DNA from: Gammaproteobacteria bacterium
GTDB taxonomy: Bacteria > Pseudomonadota > Gammaproteobacteria > HK1
NCBI GenBank assembly: GCA_020444775.1
Contig: JAGRHX010000227.1
Coordinates: forward strand, 1-17,092
Length of the DNA: 17,092 nt
Direction of reading: 5' to 3'
Below, piece by piece: positions 15,869 to 17,092 of the stretch (position 1 is its first letter; the number at the start of each line of letters is the position of its first letter). The notes beneath the pieces are model-generated. The model saw nothing but the letters and a program-made list of their open reading frames with translations, did no database searches and was not told where the DNA came from. The translations under genes and the position numbers were made by a program.

Positions 15869-16231
15869 TCAATCCAGTACCTTGTCTATGGTGGCGAGCA
15901 GCGTGTCGGGCTGGAATGGCTTGACGATCCAACCCGTGGCCCCGGCCTGCTTGCCCTGAGCCTTCTTTTCAGCGGCAGATTCGGTGGTCAACGTTAGGAT
16001 TGGCACGAAGCGATAGGCCGGCAGCTGGCGCAGCGCACGGATCAGACTGATTCCGTCCATGCGCGGCATGTTGACGTCCGTGAGCACCAGCTCCACCTTT
16101 TCGTTCTGCGCAACTTCCAGTGCCTGCACGCCATCCTCGGCAAGCAGGACCTCATGTCCTGCGCTGCGCAGCGTGAATTCCACCATCTGTCGCATGGACC
16201 TCGAGTCGTCCACTGCCAGAACTCTTGCCAT
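15869..16231 (-). CDS. cheY: CheY-like response regulator, first gene of the che operon
   Basis: A 120-residue stand-alone receiver just upstream of cheA. D8/D9, phosphorylation site D52 (LVLTDVNMP), Thr82/83 (LTLTTES) and K104 (IVKPF) are all present. The segment ESAAEKKAQGKQAGATGWIVKPFQPDTL is the usual form in CheYs encoded beside cheA. GGAG lies 10 bases before the ATG. The sequence differs clearly from the second CheY at 8634-8996, so they are not a recent duplication and may have different targets (motor versus phosphate sink or another output). Confidence 0.95.
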   Translation of the reverse strand: MARVLAVDDSRSMRQMVEFTLRSAGHEVLLAEDGVQALEVAQNEKVELVLTDVNMPRMDGISLIRALRQLPAYRFVPILTLTTESAAEKKAQGKQAGATGWIVKPFQPDTLLATIDKVLD

Positions 16232-16280
16232 TGAGTGATTTCTCCGTGGGATTCTGTATTCGGGCTATCGGTGAACTGTG

Positions 16281-16296
16281 AGCAAGAACTGCGCCA
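16281..16296 (-). promoter_or_regulatory. Sigma-54 type -24/-12 promoter for the che operon
   Basis: On the minus strand the sequence reads TGGCGCAGTTCTTGCT. The -24 GG and -12 GC are separated by exactly 10 bases, as required, and it matches the known consensus TGGCAC-N5-TTGC(A/T) at all but one defined position. Transcription would start near 16270, giving a leader of about 40 bases before the cheY ATG. Sigma-54 drives many flagellar genes in polar-flagellated gammaproteobacteria, with FleQ/FlrC-type activators. No activator site was identified. Confidence 0.6.
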
Positions 16297-17092
16297 CTGC
16301 TTCCTGACCCAAGATGTTGCGATACGTCCGTTCGGCAGATACCAGATCTGGTAGCAAACGGGTGGGTGCCGCGAAGAGCAGCTGGTTTGCCGCACGGCGT
16401 CGACCGGTCAGCCAGGAAATTGACGCTCGCGCGCATCTCGGCCGTCACGCCGCTCCAGGCCGGACCTTGCCATCCACGATCGAGGGCCGGTGTGATGGTC
16501 GGTTCGATGGTTGGGCCGAGGTCAAGGAAGGCTGCGATTCTCATGGACTCATCGGACCTGCCGGGAAATAATTTATTCAGAGCCGATCGGGAAAATGTCC
16601 TCAATCGTTCCAGCGACGTGTCGTAACAGACGTTTACGATGTCGGTCGTGGGGATGTCGGGTCATGGACATGCCGGTGACGGGGCGGCTCGAAACACGGC
16701 CAGCGCTCAGGGATTCGGCCCATCGACTCGGCCTATGGGTTCGCTCCAGCGGAGTTCCCCAGTGGATTGCCCCAGTGGATTCCCCAGTGGATTCCCCAGT
16801 GGGTCGCCCCAGTGGCTCTGAATGGGGGAATTGCGCAGGTACGCAGCGAGAGCGATGCGCGGCGGGTCCATCCACTGATGATCGTCCATCATGAGCGACC
16901 ATGGCCTTGCATCCGATGCCGGCGACTCGAGTCCGGTCGCGTTCGTCCTGAGAGGACACCCAGCTCCAGTCGGGCACACTGCGCGGCTGCGAACTCGCGA
17001 ATCACCCCTGTCGACTGCTCGTGAGCCCGGCGATCACCTGGCCGTGCGGACACGTATGACCGCGCGGACCGGCAATGCGTCCTGGCACCGCT
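16297..17092. other. About 800 bp upstream of the che operon without a supported gene
   Basis: No open frame here combines a ribosome site, flagellar-gene-like codon use and a recognisable protein pattern on either strand. The stretch contains a short AT-rich patch (16565-16579) and a tandem repeat (16757-16815). It probably holds upstream control sequence for the che promoter and the flank of a neighbour outside the window. Confidence 0.5.
16757..16815. repeat. Five-copy tandem repeat CCCCAGTGG, period 12-13 bp
   Basis: CCCCAGTGG occurs at 16757, 16770, 16782, 16794 and 16807, with steps of 13, 12, 12 and 13 bases. The spacer is ATT or ATTG in the first three steps and changes to GTCG in the last. 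Each unit contains CCA-G-TGG, a near-palindrome with a central unpaired base. It lies in noncoding DNA about 460 bp upstream of the putative che promoter. It could be a binding array or a slippage-grown minisatellite. Confidence 0.8.

Noticed and set aside
16263..16270. Sigma-28-like -10 (ACCGATAG, minus strand) before the first cheY
   Set aside because: The matching -35 is poor at the required spacing, and the overlapping sigma-54 element is better.
16757..16815. CRISPR array
   Set aside because: Units of 9 bp with 3-4 bp spacers are far too short, and the spacers are nearly identical.
16573..16977. Open frame of 134 codons, minus strand, across the tandem repeat
   Set aside because: No ribosome site or known pattern; the Pro/Thr/Gly/Glu stretch is only the translated tandem repeat.
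1..17092. Insertion sequences, prophage, tRNA or rRNA genes
   Set aside because: No transposase, integrase, terminal repeats or RNA-gene patterns were seen on either strand.

Overview
The window carries flagellar filament genes, c-di-GMP signalling genes and a chemotaxis operon from a GC-rich bacterium. Gene content and order (fliC-flaG-fliD-fliS on one strand; cheY-cheA-cheW-STAS-cheR-cheD-cheB on the other) and a -24/-12 promoter suggest a motile gammaproteobacterium, perhaps of the Chromatiales type. The genus cannot be told from the sequence alone.

Left part, plus strand (1-7813): the 3' part of flagellin fliC, then flaG, fliD (filament cap), fliS (flagellin chaperone) and a small helical protein in the usual fliT position. 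Two c-di-GMP genes follow on the same strand. One is an HDOD-GGDEF protein with an intact diguanylate cyclase active site and I-site. The other is a receiver-like/PAS-like/GGDEF/EAL protein whose GGDEF site is degenerate but whose EAL phosphodiesterase residues are all present. The pair looks like a synthase next to a hydrolase.

Middle (7814-8126): a gap between convergent genes, holding two strong hairpins and no gene that I can support.

Right part, minus strand (8127-16231, read right to left): cheY, cheA, cheW, a STAS-domain gene, an unfamiliar CheZ-like gene, cheR, cheD and cheB, then a second cheY-like gene and a CheC/CheX-like gene. A good sigma-54-type -24/-12 element lies about 50 bp upstream of the first cheY. 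CheA and CheW form the kinase core. CheR, CheB and CheD modify receptors. Two response regulators and two unrelated candidate CheY-P phosphatases complete the set. No chemoreceptor gene is present.

The most interesting point is in the che operon. The gene between STAS and cheR has a CheZ-like D-x3-Q motif and ends in GDVELF. CheD, two genes downstream, ends in GEVELF after a similar linker. This suggests a shared C-terminal docking peptide, as the CheZ tail docks on CheY.

Right end (16232-17092): about 860 bp without a convincing gene, holding the che promoter and a five-copy 12-13 bp tandem repeat.
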